Assembly (NCBI RefSeq): GCF_003402975.1
Contig: NZ_QURB01000002.1
Location: 227,061 to 291,060, forward strand
DNA from: Brumimicrobium aurantiacum
Lineage (GTDB): Bacteria; Bacteroidota; Bacteroidia; Flavobacteriales_D; Crocinitomicaceae
Length of the DNA stretch: 64,000 bases
Reading direction: 5' to 3'
Position 1 is the stretch's first letter. Each line of letters begins with the position of its first letter. The notes beneath the pieces were generated by a model, which was not told the origin of the DNA, did not search any database, and saw only the letters and a program-made list of their open reading frames with translations. Below are positions 63,853 to 64,000 of this stretch, piece by piece. The translations under genes were made by a program, and so were the position numbers.

Positions 63853-64000
63853 TTAAGATGCTTTTTCTATTTTTTCTTTATCGTTTGCTACTTCTTCAGC
63901 GATATCTGTCTCAACGCGAAGATTTTCAATAATAAACTCTTGCCTTGAAGGTGTATTTTTACCCATATAAAAAGAAAGGACCTCTTCAATTGAAGCTTCC
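63853..64000 (-). CDS. parE: DNA topoisomerase IV subunit B, C-terminal end (cut by window edge)
   Basis: Only the last 48 codons are in the window: [48 protein letters not shown] and stop. The [19 protein letters not shown] segment is characteristic of ParE/GyrB C termini. The stop lies 4 bases before the parC ATG, so the two form a parEC operon. Confidence 0.88.
   Translation of the reverse strand, partial: EASIEEVLSFYMGKNTPSRQEFIIENLRVETDIAEEVANDKEKIEKAS

Noticed and set aside
1-64000. tRNA, rRNA, CRISPR arrays and replication origin
   Set aside because: Intergenic gaps were read on both strands for cloverleaf-like arms ending in CCA, rRNA-like GC-rich blocks, spaced short repeats and DnaA-box clusters; none was convincing.

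Overview
The window reads as AT-rich chromosome from a Bacteroidota bacterium, most likely order Flavobacteriales. The evidence is several cell-surface proteins with type IX secretion (T9SS) C-terminal sorting or CHU_C gliding-associated domains, promoters of the Bacteroidota form TTG-N19..23-TAnnTTTG, paired bacterial PH-domain proteins, a KTSC/DnaJ protein and orphan Rhs cassettes of the Bacteroidota type. No rRNA, tRNA or CRISPR array was found. The genus cannot be named from the sequence.

Layout. 0-5.7 kb: a signalling cluster on the minus strand (receiver protein cut by the window edge, PAS/GAF hybrid histidine kinase, sigma-54 response regulator). 6-12.7 kb: housekeeping genes (prfC, an L,D-transpeptidase-like protein, a cold-shock protein, a LuxR-type regulator, a DinB-like protein, mpl) plus a tandem intergenic repeat. 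12.8-18 kb: three T9SS cargo genes, of which one has a frameshift in a T8 tract inside its signal peptide and another an in-frame stop in its CHU_C domain. 18.2-32.5 kb: truA, an outer-membrane barrel pair, pheT, a RES/Xre toxin-antitoxin pair, pepT, a DEAD-box helicase, two PH-domain membrane proteins and small genes. 33-48 kb: the accessory region. 48-57.5 kb: small membrane and repair genes, lolD-like, a site-2 protease, an Smr protein, glutathione peroxidase, a cold-shock-domain protein and a DnaJ/KTSC protein. 58-64 kb: a repetitive T9SS adhesin-like protein, then parC and the end of parE.

The accessory region is the most interesting part. Two REP-associated tyrosine transposase (RAYT) genes, at 35.5 and 46.8 kb, are each bracketed by imperfect palindromes. 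Two shorter loci (34.2 and 41.8 kb) look like internally deleted copies of the same unit. Further solo palindromes sit between five orphan toxin-tail/immunity modules. Four of these modules begin within a few bases of a palindrome or RAYT right end, and one palindrome has overwritten the 3' end of a putative immunity gene. This suggests that RAYT/REP elements take part in building, breaking or shuffling an Rhs polymorphic-toxin cassette array. Next to it lie an IS3-like transposase and a 1498-residue UvrA-like protein made of two UvrA-like halves (four ABC units) in one chain.

Two other intergenic repeat families (10.5-11.1 kb; 32.6-33.05 and 56.4-56.8 kb) and a duplicated gene end at 51.15 kb, beside an AlkD-like gene, are further signs of rearrangement.
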